A DNA stretch of 64,000 nucleotides from CAZVFX01 sp964626565 (GTDB taxonomy: Bacteria > Myxococcota_A > UBA9042 > CAIXZC01): positions 1-64,000 of the forward strand of contig CAZVFX010000002.1 in assembly GCA_964626565.1 (NCBI GenBank), read 5' to 3'. The notes beneath the pieces are model-generated. The model was not told the origin of the DNA and ran no database searches. It saw only the letters and a program-made list of their open reading frames with translations. Position 1 is the first letter of the stretch; each line of letters opens with the position of its first letter. Positions 28,601 to 37,042 of the stretch are shown here, piece after piece. A program made the translations under genes and the position numbers.

Positions 28601-29832
28601 AATACCTGGAGCCGGACATGGATCAGGTAGGAAGAGCCGCTACCGGCGGGGCTCTGGGCGCCTGGTTGGGCCGGTCGGTAGGGATGCTGGTGCCCGAGTT
28701 GGATAGCCGCGGAATCATGTCCCTGGCCATGAGCGGCGGCTGGGCGGGCCTTATCACCAAGGGCTGGTACATACCGCCGGCGGAATTCACTTCCGGGGAC
28801 TATCTCGCCATCATGGGCGGCGCCGGGTGGGGACTTTTCCAGGGCCAACTTATTGCCACCGCAGCCGACATGGGTGATGAGCGGGGTGACGGCACCAGAA
28901 GCCTTGGACTCGGCCTCGGAATTCTCGCCGGAGAGGCTTTTGCCCGTGCGGGCAACCTTGAATTCAGCAGCGTGTTGTTTACCGAACTGAACGGTTATTC
29001 CGGGTCCGGGCTGGGCGCCGGTTTTGCACTTTTAAACGAAGACAGTAGCGACTCCACCGTAAGCATCGTCACCTCCCTGGCCGGCTGGGGAAGCAAACTC
29101 ACCACCGCGATGGTGGCTGACGAGCTGGTTTTCAGACCCGACGATACATGGGAATATCTTATCGGCCAGGGTTTTGGCATGGGTCAAGGGGTGGGGTATG
29201 CCGACTACGCGGATGCATCGGAGCGGCAGCAAGGCGCGGCCATTCTCATCGGCGCGTCGGCCGGCTACCTGGTGCCCATGGTCACCAACCAGTTTGTGGA
29301 CTACTCTCCAAAGGAGGATCTGCTCATCACGGGCGGAGTTTTCTGGGGTCTTTGGCAGGGCGGCTGGTGGCCCTATGCGTTGGGTGGGGACGGCGACGAT
29401 TCTCTTCTGTGGGCCCTCATCGGCAGTGACGTCGGGCTGTTGGCCTCGGGTCTGGCCCTTTCTCCTCTGTTCGACGTCTCGGCTGCCCGCCTTGGTTGGA
29501 TCGAACTGTTCGGCATGGGCGGCCTGGCTCTGGGCAGTTCGTCGGCAGCCATATTCTCCAGCAATAACCGGACCATCGCCATGGGTATGTCCATCGGCTC
29601 CACCCTCGGTCTCATCGGCGGAATCTTCATGCCCGTCAAACCCGCGGCCGACTCCGGCGCCCGCTCTTCCTCATCCTTAGCTTCCGCGGACGAATCTTCT
29701 GCCTATCCACGCATCCGCATCGGCGACATCGAACTTCCCCCCATGTATCCCGCCACCTTCCTCGCCCCTCCTCCCACCGGCCAGTCCGACGCCGCGCCGG
29801 TAATGTGCTTCGGCGTCGAAGGGATTTTGTAA
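25666..29832 (+). CDS. Exported HEAT-repeat plus Gly-rich repeat protein
   Basis: A 1,388-residue exported protein of unknown function. Signal peptide (FSAAVVACFLTLSSLCAQ), then a Pro/Glu/Val-rich spacer (EAVPETVPESVPESVPEA, about residues 27-65). An alpha-helical region to about residue 500 has HEAT/PBS-like repeats (SVRVAAIHALGFLPD, LAALGDPRAIPALEVAL). The remaining 850 residues are Gly/Ala/Leu-rich modules; two clear copies lie about 116 residues apart (GLLGPEFRYGPPD near 27721, GLLGRDFKFGPAD near 28069), with weaker ones after. These could form glycine-zipper helices or a beta-barrel in the outer membrane; both are inference. ATG 25666 chosen over an in-frame TTG at 25657; neither has a strong ribosome site. 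Confidence 0.82.
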   Translation: MFGLRFSAAVVACFLTLSSLCAQEPPAQPEPEAVPETVPESVPESVPEAAPESVPEAAPEPEPQPPSPKPQAVLDTAPAVLRPLLLDLYASTDAQKVDAIHRLAETRDLRLAPVLETLARRHKSASVRVAAIHALGFLPDPGVADLLRLLAMAQSKPGRDRRAALQALANHGNNEAADLLYDLRQELPPDLGKEAVALLVEKYPSRLAYRRALYDGRTDVVEAREQDGELAELLAALFDPALSARRTTAAMALAALGDPRAIPALEVALTDSSKVVRLTAVSALEFLPHPAASHALARGVADPRLNTSERARCARALMTHDNKLAATLAFDLAWRHRNLFQEHGLDEEVQELAARRLPDRVVARLSEDRGPGAGADLEILLDLLQEDSHLRRLEAVRRAGVQQADVLPALLPELRRRGMKSEAVAAVGEYRKPPARLALAAFALDPSNAETLRRQAVEALAKQPDQPAAEEVIRVYRGSSDEEFKRFVVLTLMHHHPAAAERAGLTDVVIDRSGLVPMMLGCGVHGAIGMVLLSDAANPSEEKITFLPAMGGAIIGAGAPLVLTLGEEVTPAQAFWVTSGGAWGLTQGALLGVALRGPADDGVEDTDRRWTEALALTGQVTGLVGTWLTRDGMGKDPLQAGFMNTSLVVGGLGGLGAAMQEENRSARATAAWMLGGTTAGLLTSGLLGPEFRYGPPDYPQVFSTTWMGGWTGYWALRSIRPGHEGADSGGILLGGTAGFALANVLAAQTEPDTGFIGFLNYSFIAGNIGGLGIAAQFEDSDGDAVAPWLVGGGATGLALSGLLGRDFKFGPADQYQTLAGVGLGAWTGGYLLDILRPDHDTAASGGMYLGSSLGFAAGSVLSAYTEPSGDEVTHDLIGFGIGTPFGAGLGLSIPDLDTAYVESLMLLGGWGGLATAIATEEYTRFSEGDRALVGLGGIWGLWQGLGFREILDGSGSRTGWGAAMLGSSTGVIVAGAAAQYLEPDMDQVGRAATGGALGAWLGRSVGMLVPELDSRGIMSLAMSGGWAGLITKGWYIPPAEFTSGDYLAIMGGAGWGLFQGQLIATAADMGDERGDGTRSLGLGLGILAGEAFARAGNLEFSSVLFTELNGYSGSGLGAGFALLNEDSSDSTVSIVTSLAGWGSKLTTAMVADELVFRPDDTWEYLIGQGFGMGQGVGYADYADASERQQGAAILIGASAGYLVPMVTNQFVDYSPKEDLLITGGVFWGLWQGGWWPYALGGDGDDSLLWALIGSDVGLLASGLALSPLFDVSAARLGWIELFGMGGLALGSSSAAIFSSNNRTIAMGMSIGSTLGLIGGIFMPVKPAADSGARSSSSLASADESSAYPRIRIGDIELPPMYPATFLAPPPTGQSDAAPVMCFGVEGIL

Positions 29833-29908
29833 GACAAGTGGCTACCTTGCATACGGTGTGCCCCTGTGGTAGTTTTCTCAAGTAAAATCGAGGGGAGGAC
29901 GACCCGGT

Positions 29909-30139
29909 ATGAACATCCGATTTTTAGGCCCCATAGAGGCGCCGCCCACAGACGTTGTGGAGAGCGTCGCCGGTTCGTTTGAAGGGGGTACCGTGAGGGA
30001 CCTCCTCGGTAAGCTGGGCTTCACCGAACAGCAGGTGTGGTTTCTGTCGGTGCTGAAAGACCAGCAGCGCCTTTCACCCGAGGATGAACTTTCGCCCGAT
30101 GACGAGGTATCCATCATGCTCCTGGTTGGGGGCGGATAG
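29909..30139 (+). CDS. ThiS/MoaD-like beta-grasp protein ending in Gly-Gly-Gly
   Basis: A 76-residue protein with the size, predicted beta-grasp order and C-terminal di-glycine (SIMLLVGGG) of ThiS/MoaD sulfur carriers. In that family the terminal Gly is adenylated and thiocarboxylated to carry sulfur for thiamin, molybdopterin or other cofactors. Features seen: MNIRFLGP strand, the helix TVRDLLGKLGF, and DDEVSIMLLVGGG at the end. A GGGGAGG run precedes ATG 29909. It is followed 9 bases later by an HhH/beta-barrel gene, and no ThiF/MoeB activator or cofactor genes are nearby, so the acceptor pathway is unknown. It may alternatively be a structural ubiquitin-like protein. Confidence 0.8.
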   Translation: MNIRFLGPIEAPPTDVVESVAGSFEGGTVRDLLGKLGFTEQQVWFLSVLKDQQRLSPEDELSPDDEVSIMLLVGGG

Positions 30140-30148
30140 GAGGAAAGA

Positions 30149-32323
30149 ATGACCGGTCTTTTTCGCAAAACAGCGCTGGCCGTCGCAATGGTCCTGATCT
30201 GCTCCGTTCCGGCCCTCGCCTATGAATACCGGGTGCCGATCCTCATTCAGGACGAGGACGACCTCAACGAGTTGTACTTCAGCAAGGATATCACCGAAGA
30301 GGAGCGCGACCGGCTGGTGATCCTCTACCGGGACCCCCTCGATCCCAACACCGCAGACCGGGACGAACTGTACGACCTGCCCGGTCTCACCTACGCCATG
30401 GTGGACGCCATTATCGACCGCCGGGACGACAAGAACTTCACCCGTATTTCCCAACTGAAAAAGGTGCCCGGGATTACTCCGGAAATCTATACCCAGTTGA
30501 CCTCGTTTATACGCATTGTCCCCAGAACGAAGAAAGGGAAGGGGGAAAAACTACACGGCAAGATCACCGTAAAAGCCATCGACCGCATTTCCGACAGCGA
30601 CGACGATTATCCCGAGGGGTACATCCGGGCCCAGGCCAAGAGCAAAGATCGAAAATACCAGTTCGGCGCCGCGGTAGTGGGCCTCAACTCCATTTGGCCC
30701 CCGACGTACAAGACTACGCCGAAGACTTATTGGAATTTCAGCCAGGACGGTGATCCAAAATATCTGGGCGACGGCGTCACTCCCGATTCCGATACCGCTG
30801 ACCGGTACCTGCTCACCGATGGCGAGGCCATGCTTCCTTCCTGGCCCAAAGTGTACGCGATGGTGCAGTCGGGCAAAGTCCAGGCCATCGCAGGGAGCTA
30901 CCGGGTGGGCTTCGGCCAGCGCATCGTGCTGGACAACAGCGGCCAGAGCAACCCCCACGGCTTCAAGCCGGACCTTGAAATCTATGAGGGCGAGAGCGGT
31001 TTCGGCCTCTCCAAGGGGTTCTTTGGCACGGCCGCGACCTACAACGACATGAAGGTCGGCAAGCTGGACATGGACGCCACCGCATTTTTCTCCTACTGGC
31101 GTTATGACCAGAACCAGTACCGGCTGAAGCACAAGGTGGAAGGGGTGGGCGGGGACGAACTGGAGAGTTATGCCGTGCTCACCTCCTACAAAACCCACCA
31201 GGGCGTCAAATACTACCGCAAATTGAGTCACGTGACCCTCCCCCAGGCTTATTCAGAACTGATGGGCGGCGGCAACGTCACCTTGAACCTCGACTCCAAG
31301 TCCCACATCGGGCTCACCGGTTACGTGAGCAAAACCGGATTCTACCTGGACGATCCCGACACCGTCTTTGCCCGTCATGAGAAATTCCCCGAGCGGGAAC
31401 TGTTCTACGCCGCGGGCGCCGACTTCGCCTGGGCCTATCGGGATTTTCAGCTCTTCGGCGAAGCGGGCATGATGGACAACAGCTCCTATGCCGGCACCGT
31501 GCGGGGTATCGCTGAATTGGGAGACGTGATTCTGGAAACGTCGTATCGCTATCTTCCCTACGACTTCGACAATCCCCACTCCCGGGCGTATTCCATGAGC
31601 GATCAGTTCGAGGGAGACACCGACAAGGGTGAGCAGGGAGTCATGTTCACCGCCAAATACCGGGTGACCAAATGGCTGACGTTGAGGGTCGACGAAGACG
31701 TCTGGCAGGCCACCCGCTGGGCGGATGACGATGCGAAGGAGGAGTTCGGAGACAAGGAGAAACCGTGGCGTATGGAGACCTATCTAAGGGTTGAGACCAA
31801 GCCCACGTCCAAGCTTCGGATCGGCACCTTTGTGCAGTTCAACGATAAGGACCTGTCAGAAAGCAGCCGGGACGAGAGCTACTCCGACACCTATGGTGCG
31901 GGCGAAAAATACCAGTGGGGCCTCCAACTTGCCAACCGCTTCAATAAGACCACCGCGCTGTGGGCATACTACAAGATCGGCTTCGAAGACGCCGCGCTCG
32001 GAGACGCCTACCAGAAGCGCCACTATGGAACGTTGAAATTCACCACGCGGCCGCTGAAATTAATGGACTTCGCGATCCGGGCCAAATACCTCAAGGGTGA
32101 ACTGGAAGAACTGCAGGGCTCCACCCGGGAGCACTTCATGGAAGGATACGTGCAGGTGGGCTTGAATTTCAACAAAGAGTGGAAGCTGGCGTTGCGAGGT
32201 ATGCTGCGTCAGGACATCCTCGAGTCGGATCCCGAAACAGACGAGTCCCTCTCTTTCTCGGATGGTCTGAGCGAAGGTGACACCGAGATCTTCTGGAAAG
32301 CGATGCTGGACTACAAATTCTAA
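30149..32323 (+). CDS. Outer-membrane beta-barrel protein with helix-hairpin-helix domain
   Basis: A 724-residue exported protein. Signal peptide (TALAVAMVLICSVPALA) is followed by an HhH/ComEA-like domain, residues about 60-115 (DPNTADRDELYDLPGLTYAM ... RISQLKKVPGITP). From about residue 140 to the end there are alternating amphipathic strands rich in Tyr, Trp and Phe (for example YQFGAAVVGLNSIW, YRVGFGQRIVLDN) and a Phe C-terminus (FWKAMLDYKF), as in outer-membrane barrels. ComEA-type domains bind DNA, so a role in DNA handling at the outer membrane is possible, though HhH plus barrel proteins of unknown role are also common in Bacteroidetes. AGGAGG sits just before ATG 30149. Likely one operon with the genes up to 37042. 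Confidence 0.85.
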   Translation: MTGLFRKTALAVAMVLICSVPALAYEYRVPILIQDEDDLNELYFSKDITEEERDRLVILYRDPLDPNTADRDELYDLPGLTYAMVDAIIDRRDDKNFTRISQLKKVPGITPEIYTQLTSFIRIVPRTKKGKGEKLHGKITVKAIDRISDSDDDYPEGYIRAQAKSKDRKYQFGAAVVGLNSIWPPTYKTTPKTYWNFSQDGDPKYLGDGVTPDSDTADRYLLTDGEAMLPSWPKVYAMVQSGKVQAIAGSYRVGFGQRIVLDNSGQSNPHGFKPDLEIYEGESGFGLSKGFFGTAATYNDMKVGKLDMDATAFFSYWRYDQNQYRLKHKVEGVGGDELESYAVLTSYKTHQGVKYYRKLSHVTLPQAYSELMGGGNVTLNLDSKSHIGLTGYVSKTGFYLDDPDTVFARHEKFPERELFYAAGADFAWAYRDFQLFGEAGMMDNSSYAGTVRGIAELGDVILETSYRYLPYDFDNPHSRAYSMSDQFEGDTDKGEQGVMFTAKYRVTKWLTLRVDEDVWQATRWADDDAKEEFGDKEKPWRMETYLRVETKPTSKLRIGTFVQFNDKDLSESSRDESYSDTYGAGEKYQWGLQLANRFNKTTALWAYYKIGFEDAALGDAYQKRHYGTLKFTTRPLKLMDFAIRAKYLKGELEELQGSTREHFMEGYVQVGLNFNKEWKLALRGMLRQDILESDPETDESLSFSDGLSEGDTEIFWKAMLDYKF

Positions 32324-32326
32324 GCG

Positions 32327-34708
32327 TTGGGTTTTAGACAAACCACACTCCCGCTGCTGTTGGCCGCAGCGCTTGTCACAATCGCATGTGCACCTGAATC
32401 CAACTGCCGTCTTCCCTGCGACAAGGCCCTCGACTGCCTCCTCGAGGCCGCGCGTCAGGATGGCCATGACATCGCGGCCGTCGAGAGCGAGCGTGACCGG
32501 CTGGTGAGCGGATGTAACGCGGCGTGCAGTCACCGCTGGTCCCGCCCCAACGAATATGGCGAGTGCCTCGGCGCAGCCACCTGCAGCGAAATCGAAGGCG
32601 GGGCCTGCGGTGTTGAAGCGCCCGACGGTGGTCCTCCCACCGCCCACCTGGACTACCTGCTGCCCGGCGATGAACCGATCAGGCTGACCCCCGATCCGGA
32701 GTGCCTGGCCATGGTGACCGGCAGTGACGAGCCGTGCCGGGACCTGGAAGGGGATTCCCGGGATGATTGTTTCCTGGCGGTAACCGTGAAGAGGTCCGTG
32801 CAGACGGGCGATGCTGCACTGTGCTCCCGGCTGTCCGCACCCGGGGACGCATTCTGCCGCGCGGTAGCGACGGGCAAGGGCTGCGGTGGTCTGCCCCCGC
32901 CCTTTGGTACGGCCTGCAGTCACTTTCTCGAGGGGGAAGCGGAAGACGACATTTCCCGGCTGCTACTTGCACCGGTCCGTGACGACGAGGAGATGTGCCG
33001 CACCATCGGTGATACCACCGACCAGCGCACTTGTCTCGCCCTGGTCCGCAACGACACCCGTTTCTGTCGGCAGACTCTCATAGTGGATCCCGCGGCGCTG
33101 GTCGCGTTCGGAAGGGGGCTGCGGGTGGAAGATCCCACCGGGCAGGGACCGGTGGTAGCGCCGGCAATTCTTGCCCGCGTGGCTCCAATACTCGGCTATC
33201 TGGCACCCCTCTTCTGGGTCCTGGCGCTGGTGTGGGCGGCCTTTGTGCTGTGGAACGCACGCGGTGAAAACCGACGGGTAATCATCACGCTGTCAGCAAC
33301 CCTGGCCGTTTCCCTGGCCATTCGCCTGCTACTGGTGCGCACCGGCCCGGTAAACTTCGTCGAGTACGAGCGGGTCTTTCTGCCGGCACCTGACGACATC
33401 GCCAGGTTCGCATACGCGGGCCAGGCCTACCTGCTAGGCCCCCTGTTTGCGCTTTTCGGGTCATCCTTCGACCTGGTCTTCGGCCTCAATGCACTTTTTC
33501 TACCCTTCCTTTGCCTGGGGGTGTGGTCTTTGTCGATGAAGGTGACCAAAGACAGTCGCGCTTCCCTGGCCGCAGTGCTGCTGGTGGGACTCAATCCGCT
33601 GATCTTGCGGCTGTCGGCTAGTGCCTCCGAGACTTTCGGATTCGCAGTACTGGCAGTTATCTTCATCGACCTTCTGGCGGATGCGCTACACGATTGGCGA
33701 CGGGGTTGGGCGCTGGCGCTGCTGACGCCCTTCGTCCTCATCTATCGCCCCGAGGGCCTGTTGCTCGCGGCTCCGGCCCTGGTGATTTTTGCAATGGCCC
33801 GGCTGAAGGACTCGCCACGTCGACCCGGTCTCACCGAGACCGCTCCGCTGTTGCTGGTCGCACTGGAGTTCGCGCTGTTCGCCTACCTCTTCTCCGGGCT
33901 GTCGTTTCCGCGCATAAGCTGGGCGTTGCTCGCCGGAAACACAGGCGCATTCCTGCTGGAAATGGTGGATCCGCGCTACCATTCGCCGTTGATGACCGTC
34001 ACTCTTTTCGCTCCGCTGGTCCTGGCTTTCACAAATTCCAGGCGCCTGTCCCGCGCCGTCGGATTGGCGGTCGCCGCACCCGTCCTATGCCTGTTGCTGG
34101 TCGCGGTCTGGTGCATCCAGGGACCGGAGGACAATCTTGCCCTGGGTTCGGCCCGCTACCTGGTCATGGCTGAACCGTGGCTGGCGGTTTGCAGTGCAAT
34201 TCTCTTTGCCGGTTTGAGCAGCCGGGGCCGGCATTGGGCCGGCGTCGTCGTCGGACTCTTCGTGCTCCTCACCGTACCATCCTTCGGGCTGATCACCGAA
34301 GAGAGCAACATGCAAAAGGAGTTCTACTTCATGGTCGACGCCGCCGGGGAACTACCTGAACATGCGCTGGTAGTGCTGCCTTCCGCGGAAGAGAACAACC
34401 AGGAATTTGCTCCTGAAAACGGGATGCTGGCAGTGCTTTCCATGGGTGGCAAAGACGTCTCCTGGAAGCGCCTTGACGAGGTGCTCGAGGGCTCACTTCC
34501 CCAACTCTTCTATCTGTTCTCCGGGTTCTATGAAGCCGGCCGCGGACTTGCCGTATTGAAAGGACGGTGCGATCTGACCCCGGTGCTCGAACGCACCGTT
34601 GAAAGTGTCCCCGACGTCGCCTGGTACGCCTCATTCCCCGCAGGGGAAGAGGTGGGGCTGGCGCTATATCGCGTGGCTTGCGGTACCGGCGCCTCACAGC
34701 TACAATAG
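32327..34708 (+). CDS. Cys-rich N-terminus fused to a polytopic GT-C-like glycosyltransferase
   Basis: A 793-residue protein with two parts. The first 280 residues start with a signal-like segment (LPLLLAAALVTIAC) and are rich in Cys (for example CRLPCDKALDCLLE). The rest has about 11-12 membrane segments with an early extracytoplasmic loop after the first pair (VEYERVFLPAPDDIARFAYA), as in GT-C enzymes that use polyprenyl-linked sugars (GT39/ArnT/PMT-like). The start is probably TTG 32327, three bases after the previous stop; no in-frame ATG precedes the signal and no ribosome site is visible, so coupling is likely. Having an exported Cys-rich domain ahead of a polytopic transferase is unusual. 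The sugar and acceptor are unknown. It is followed by a GT2 enzyme, which may make its lipid-linked donor. Confidence 0.8.
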   Translation: MGFRQTTLPLLLAAALVTIACAPESNCRLPCDKALDCLLEAARQDGHDIAAVESERDRLVSGCNAACSHRWSRPNEYGECLGAATCSEIEGGACGVEAPDGGPPTAHLDYLLPGDEPIRLTPDPECLAMVTGSDEPCRDLEGDSRDDCFLAVTVKRSVQTGDAALCSRLSAPGDAFCRAVATGKGCGGLPPPFGTACSHFLEGEAEDDISRLLLAPVRDDEEMCRTIGDTTDQRTCLALVRNDTRFCRQTLIVDPAALVAFGRGLRVEDPTGQGPVVAPAILARVAPILGYLAPLFWVLALVWAAFVLWNARGENRRVIITLSATLAVSLAIRLLLVRTGPVNFVEYERVFLPAPDDIARFAYAGQAYLLGPLFALFGSSFDLVFGLNALFLPFLCLGVWSLSMKVTKDSRASLAAVLLVGLNPLILRLSASASETFGFAVLAVIFIDLLADALHDWRRGWALALLTPFVLIYRPEGLLLAAPALVIFAMARLKDSPRRPGLTETAPLLLVALEFALFAYLFSGLSFPRISWALLAGNTGAFLLEMVDPRYHSPLMTVTLFAPLVLAFTNSRRLSRAVGLAVAAPVLCLLLVAVWCIQGPEDNLALGSARYLVMAEPWLAVCSAILFAGLSSRGRHWAGVVVGLFVLLTVPSFGLITEESNMQKEFYFMVDAAGELPEHALVVLPSAEENNQEFAPENGMLAVLSMGGKDVSWKRLDEVLEGSLPQLFYLFSGFYEAGRGLAVLKGRCDLTPVLERTVESVPDVAWYASFPAGEEVGLALYRVACGTGASQLQ

Positions 34709-34712
34709 CGCC

Positions 34713-35459
34713 ATGTTTAGAGTCGGCATCATAATGCCTGCCTATTGCGCCGCCTATACGGTGGTCGACACGATTCTGCGCATCCCCGTGGACGCGCTCA
34801 GACGGGTCGGCTGCCTTCCGGAACTCTACGTCGTTGACGACGGCAGCAGCGACGGCACCGGCGCGGCAATACGGGCTGCGGCCCCGTTTCCCGACCTGGC
34901 CGCCACCTTGCTCACCCATCCTCGAAACCTGGGCTACGGCGCTGCCCAGAAGACCGGCCTGGCGGCCTCTGTTCGGGGCGGAAACCAGGCCCACGTAATC
35001 CTCCATTCCGACGGTCAGTATGCCCCCGAAGAGCTTCCGGACATGCTGGAGCCGATTCGGTCCGCCCAGGCCGACGTGGTCATCGGGTCGAAGTTCAAAA
35101 AGGGTCGCGTCCTCGGCCAGGGAATGCCGTTGGTTCGCATGCTGGGTATCCGCGCGGCCGACCGTCTTGAAAACCGGCTGCTGGGTGTTGGCGGACTGGA
35201 GTTTCATTCGGGCTACATGGCGTACTCGGCCAAAGCGTTGGCGACGGTTCCGTTCGAGACCCTCACCGACCGCTTCCACTTTGACGGCGAGATGGTGCTG
35301 TCCGCGGCCAAGACGGGGCTGACCACCGAACTGGCACCCATCTCCACGAACTATGCTCGGGGCACATCGAGCCTCCACCCGCTGCCCTACCTCAAGGAGC
35401 TGGTTTCAACCGTGCTAAAATACCAGGGCGGACGCTACTGGTTTCAAAAGGAAGGATGA
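34713..35459 (+). CDS. Family 2 glycosyltransferase (polyprenyl-phosphate sugar synthase-like)
   Basis: A 248-residue GT-A fold enzyme. Motifs: VGIIMPAYCAAYTV (nucleotide-sugar fold start), VVDDGSSDGTG (conserved Asp pair), NLGYGAAQKTGL, and ILHSDGQYAPEELPDML, where SDGQ holds the metal-binding Asp. These match DPM1/ArnC-like enzymes that transfer a sugar from UDP or GDP to polyprenyl phosphate, with no C-terminal membrane anchor. ATG 34713 starts 4 bases after the previous stop; the frame is open further upstream but the family starts here. The likely partners are the flanking membrane proteins (32327 and 35456), forming a three-gene envelope glycosylation unit; the sugar is unknown. Confidence 0.9.
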   Translation: MFRVGIIMPAYCAAYTVVDTILRIPVDALRRVGCLPELYVVDDGSSDGTGAAIRAAAPFPDLAATLLTHPRNLGYGAAQKTGLAASVRGGNQAHVILHSDGQYAPEELPDMLEPIRSAQADVVIGSKFKKGRVLGQGMPLVRMLGIRAADRLENRLLGVGGLEFHSGYMAYSAKALATVPFETLTDRFHFDGEMVLSAAKTGLTTELAPISTNYARGTSSLHPLPYLKELVSTVLKYQGGRYWFQKEG

Positions 35460-37042
35460 TGGGGGAAGTGGAGCCACGCCGGGGATTGCACCCCGAGAAG
35501 TCCCGGAAAAAGGTGTCGGGACTTTTTGCCGGCCTGCTGTTGCTGGCGCTGGCGGTGGGGTACGTCACCGACTACGTGCGAGTGCATCGGGCAGACGCGG
35601 GAGATGTGCAGACGTTGCAGATCCTCACCGAGGACTATCACTGGGTTTTTGTGGTCCGGCCGGACAGGGTCGACAACGAGATATGGGAGTTCTTCAAGGC
35701 GGGCGCGATCATGTACCCGATCATGCCCGTCGTTTATGCCCCTCACATGGCGGCTCAACTGCTCCTGCCCGGGACAGGAGACGCCCAGTTTGTTTTTACC
35801 CTCTCTTTGTACCTGACACTACTTCTACTGACGGGGCTGTTCTTTGTGGGGTTGAAGAAGGGGCTCTCGGCAACTGCCTCCTTCCTGATAACCGCGGCGG
35901 TGCTGCTCAATCCGTTTCTCCTCTACCTGCTTGCGTCCGCCCCGGTAATTCCTTCCGCCGCGCTGCTGCCTCTGGCCTACCTCGCCTATATTTCCCGGCG
36001 CAGCTGGGCGGCTTTTACCCTGTTCTTCGTGATCGCGCTATCCTATCGCTTCGGCTCCTTCTTCCTGTTTCTCCTGGTACTGAGCGAAGGGCCCCCTTCC
36101 AAAGATGAGGATACAGGCCTCTTCAGGTATTCACTCATCGCTCTGGGCGCACTTATGTGCATTCAGACTGCGTCGCAATTCCTGCTCGTGCAGTTCAACG
36201 ACTATGTGAAAGAGCTCGAGGGGCTGCGGGTGGGGTACACTTTCGGCATGTTGAAACGGTTTATCACCGCGCCGCTGTCGCCGGATGTCCTCTTTCGTGA
36301 GTTTCAGGTGGTTGCCTGGTTGGCCGCGGGCGGCTTCGCCCTGTTCCTGCGCCCCACGACTCGGTGGCGCCTGGTAGGAGCGGCGGGAGTGCTGGGCTAT
36401 CTCGCCCTGGTCACCGGCCTGTTTTCCATGAGCGTGGTGCTGGCCACCGGTGTCGCGGGCGTCGCCCTGGTCACGGGAGCAAGTCATCTTCGCCGGTGGC
36501 GAACGGGCGTCGCAGCCGCCGGCGTCGCCGGCGCCATCGCGGTCGCCTTCCTCGCTCCGGTCTTTCCCGCTCCTGCGACCCTCTCCGACAAACCCCCTCT
36601 CTTGGAGGAAGGTGTGAAAGTCACAACCCTCGCCGGTTTTTTCAGCCAGGCTTTGGCTTTGCCCGACGACCCGCATCTCGACCGGGCTGCAACGGTGCTG
36701 GAGGGATTGAGTCAATCCGGGCGCTGTTTCGTCGACCCGTTGCTGGTGGCAACGGTTCCTGCATCGGCTTGCGCCGAGGTGGTTCCGCTGGGCAAGACTG
36801 CCCCGGACGACGGGGTTGTCGTCGAGCGCGTCATTTATGATGAATCCCCGGGGGCCGAGGCTTTCCGCAGCGCGCTGGTCAGAGACCTGAGGGTGAGCGA
36901 GCAGTCGCTTGCACGCTTCGATGCCACAGTCAATGAGGTCAGGAATTCCGGGGAGTTCGGGGTGTCAGTGACCAGGGATGGGTTGCTGATTCTTGACCGA
37001 TTGCCTCAGGGGCAGCACTCCGGCGGCGGCGGCTCGCCGTAG
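35456..37042 (+). CDS. Polytopic membrane protein of a glycosylation gene set
   Basis: A 528-residue inner-membrane protein with about ten hydrophobic segments (first SGLFAGLLLLALAVGYVTDYV, then YLTLLLLTGLFFVGL and others) and a soluble C-terminal tail of about 150 residues. The large extracytoplasmic loop after the first segment (YHWVFVVRPDRVDNEIWEFF) is GT-C-like, but no metal-binding motif is clear. ATG 35456 overlaps the stop of the GT2 gene, with AAGGAAGG upstream, so translation is coupled. Its 3' end overlaps the facing radical SAM gene by 37 bases. The family is not recognised; a sugar transferase or flippase role is inferred from context only. Confidence 0.75.
   Translation: MMGEVEPRRGLHPEKSRKKVSGLFAGLLLLALAVGYVTDYVRVHRADAGDVQTLQILTEDYHWVFVVRPDRVDNEIWEFFKAGAIMYPIMPVVYAPHMAAQLLLPGTGDAQFVFTLSLYLTLLLLTGLFFVGLKKGLSATASFLITAAVLLNPFLLYLLASAPVIPSAALLPLAYLAYISRRSWAAFTLFFVIALSYRFGSFFLFLLVLSEGPPSKDEDTGLFRYSLIALGALMCIQTASQFLLVQFNDYVKELEGLRVGYTFGMLKRFITAPLSPDVLFREFQVVAWLAAGGFALFLRPTTRWRLVGAAGVLGYLALVTGLFSMSVVLATGVAGVALVTGASHLRRWRTGVAAAGVAGAIAVAFLAPVFPAPATLSDKPPLLEEGVKVTTLAGFFSQALALPDDPHLDRAATVLEGLSQSGRCFVDPLLVATVPASACAEVVPLGKTAPDDGVVVERVIYDESPGAEAFRSALVRDLRVSEQSLARFDATVNEVRNSGEFGVSVTRDGLLILDRLPQGQHSGGGGSP

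Noticed and set aside
29636..30168. Small minus-strand open frames around the beta-grasp gene
   Set aside because: No ribosome site or promoter and composition typical of antisense frames.
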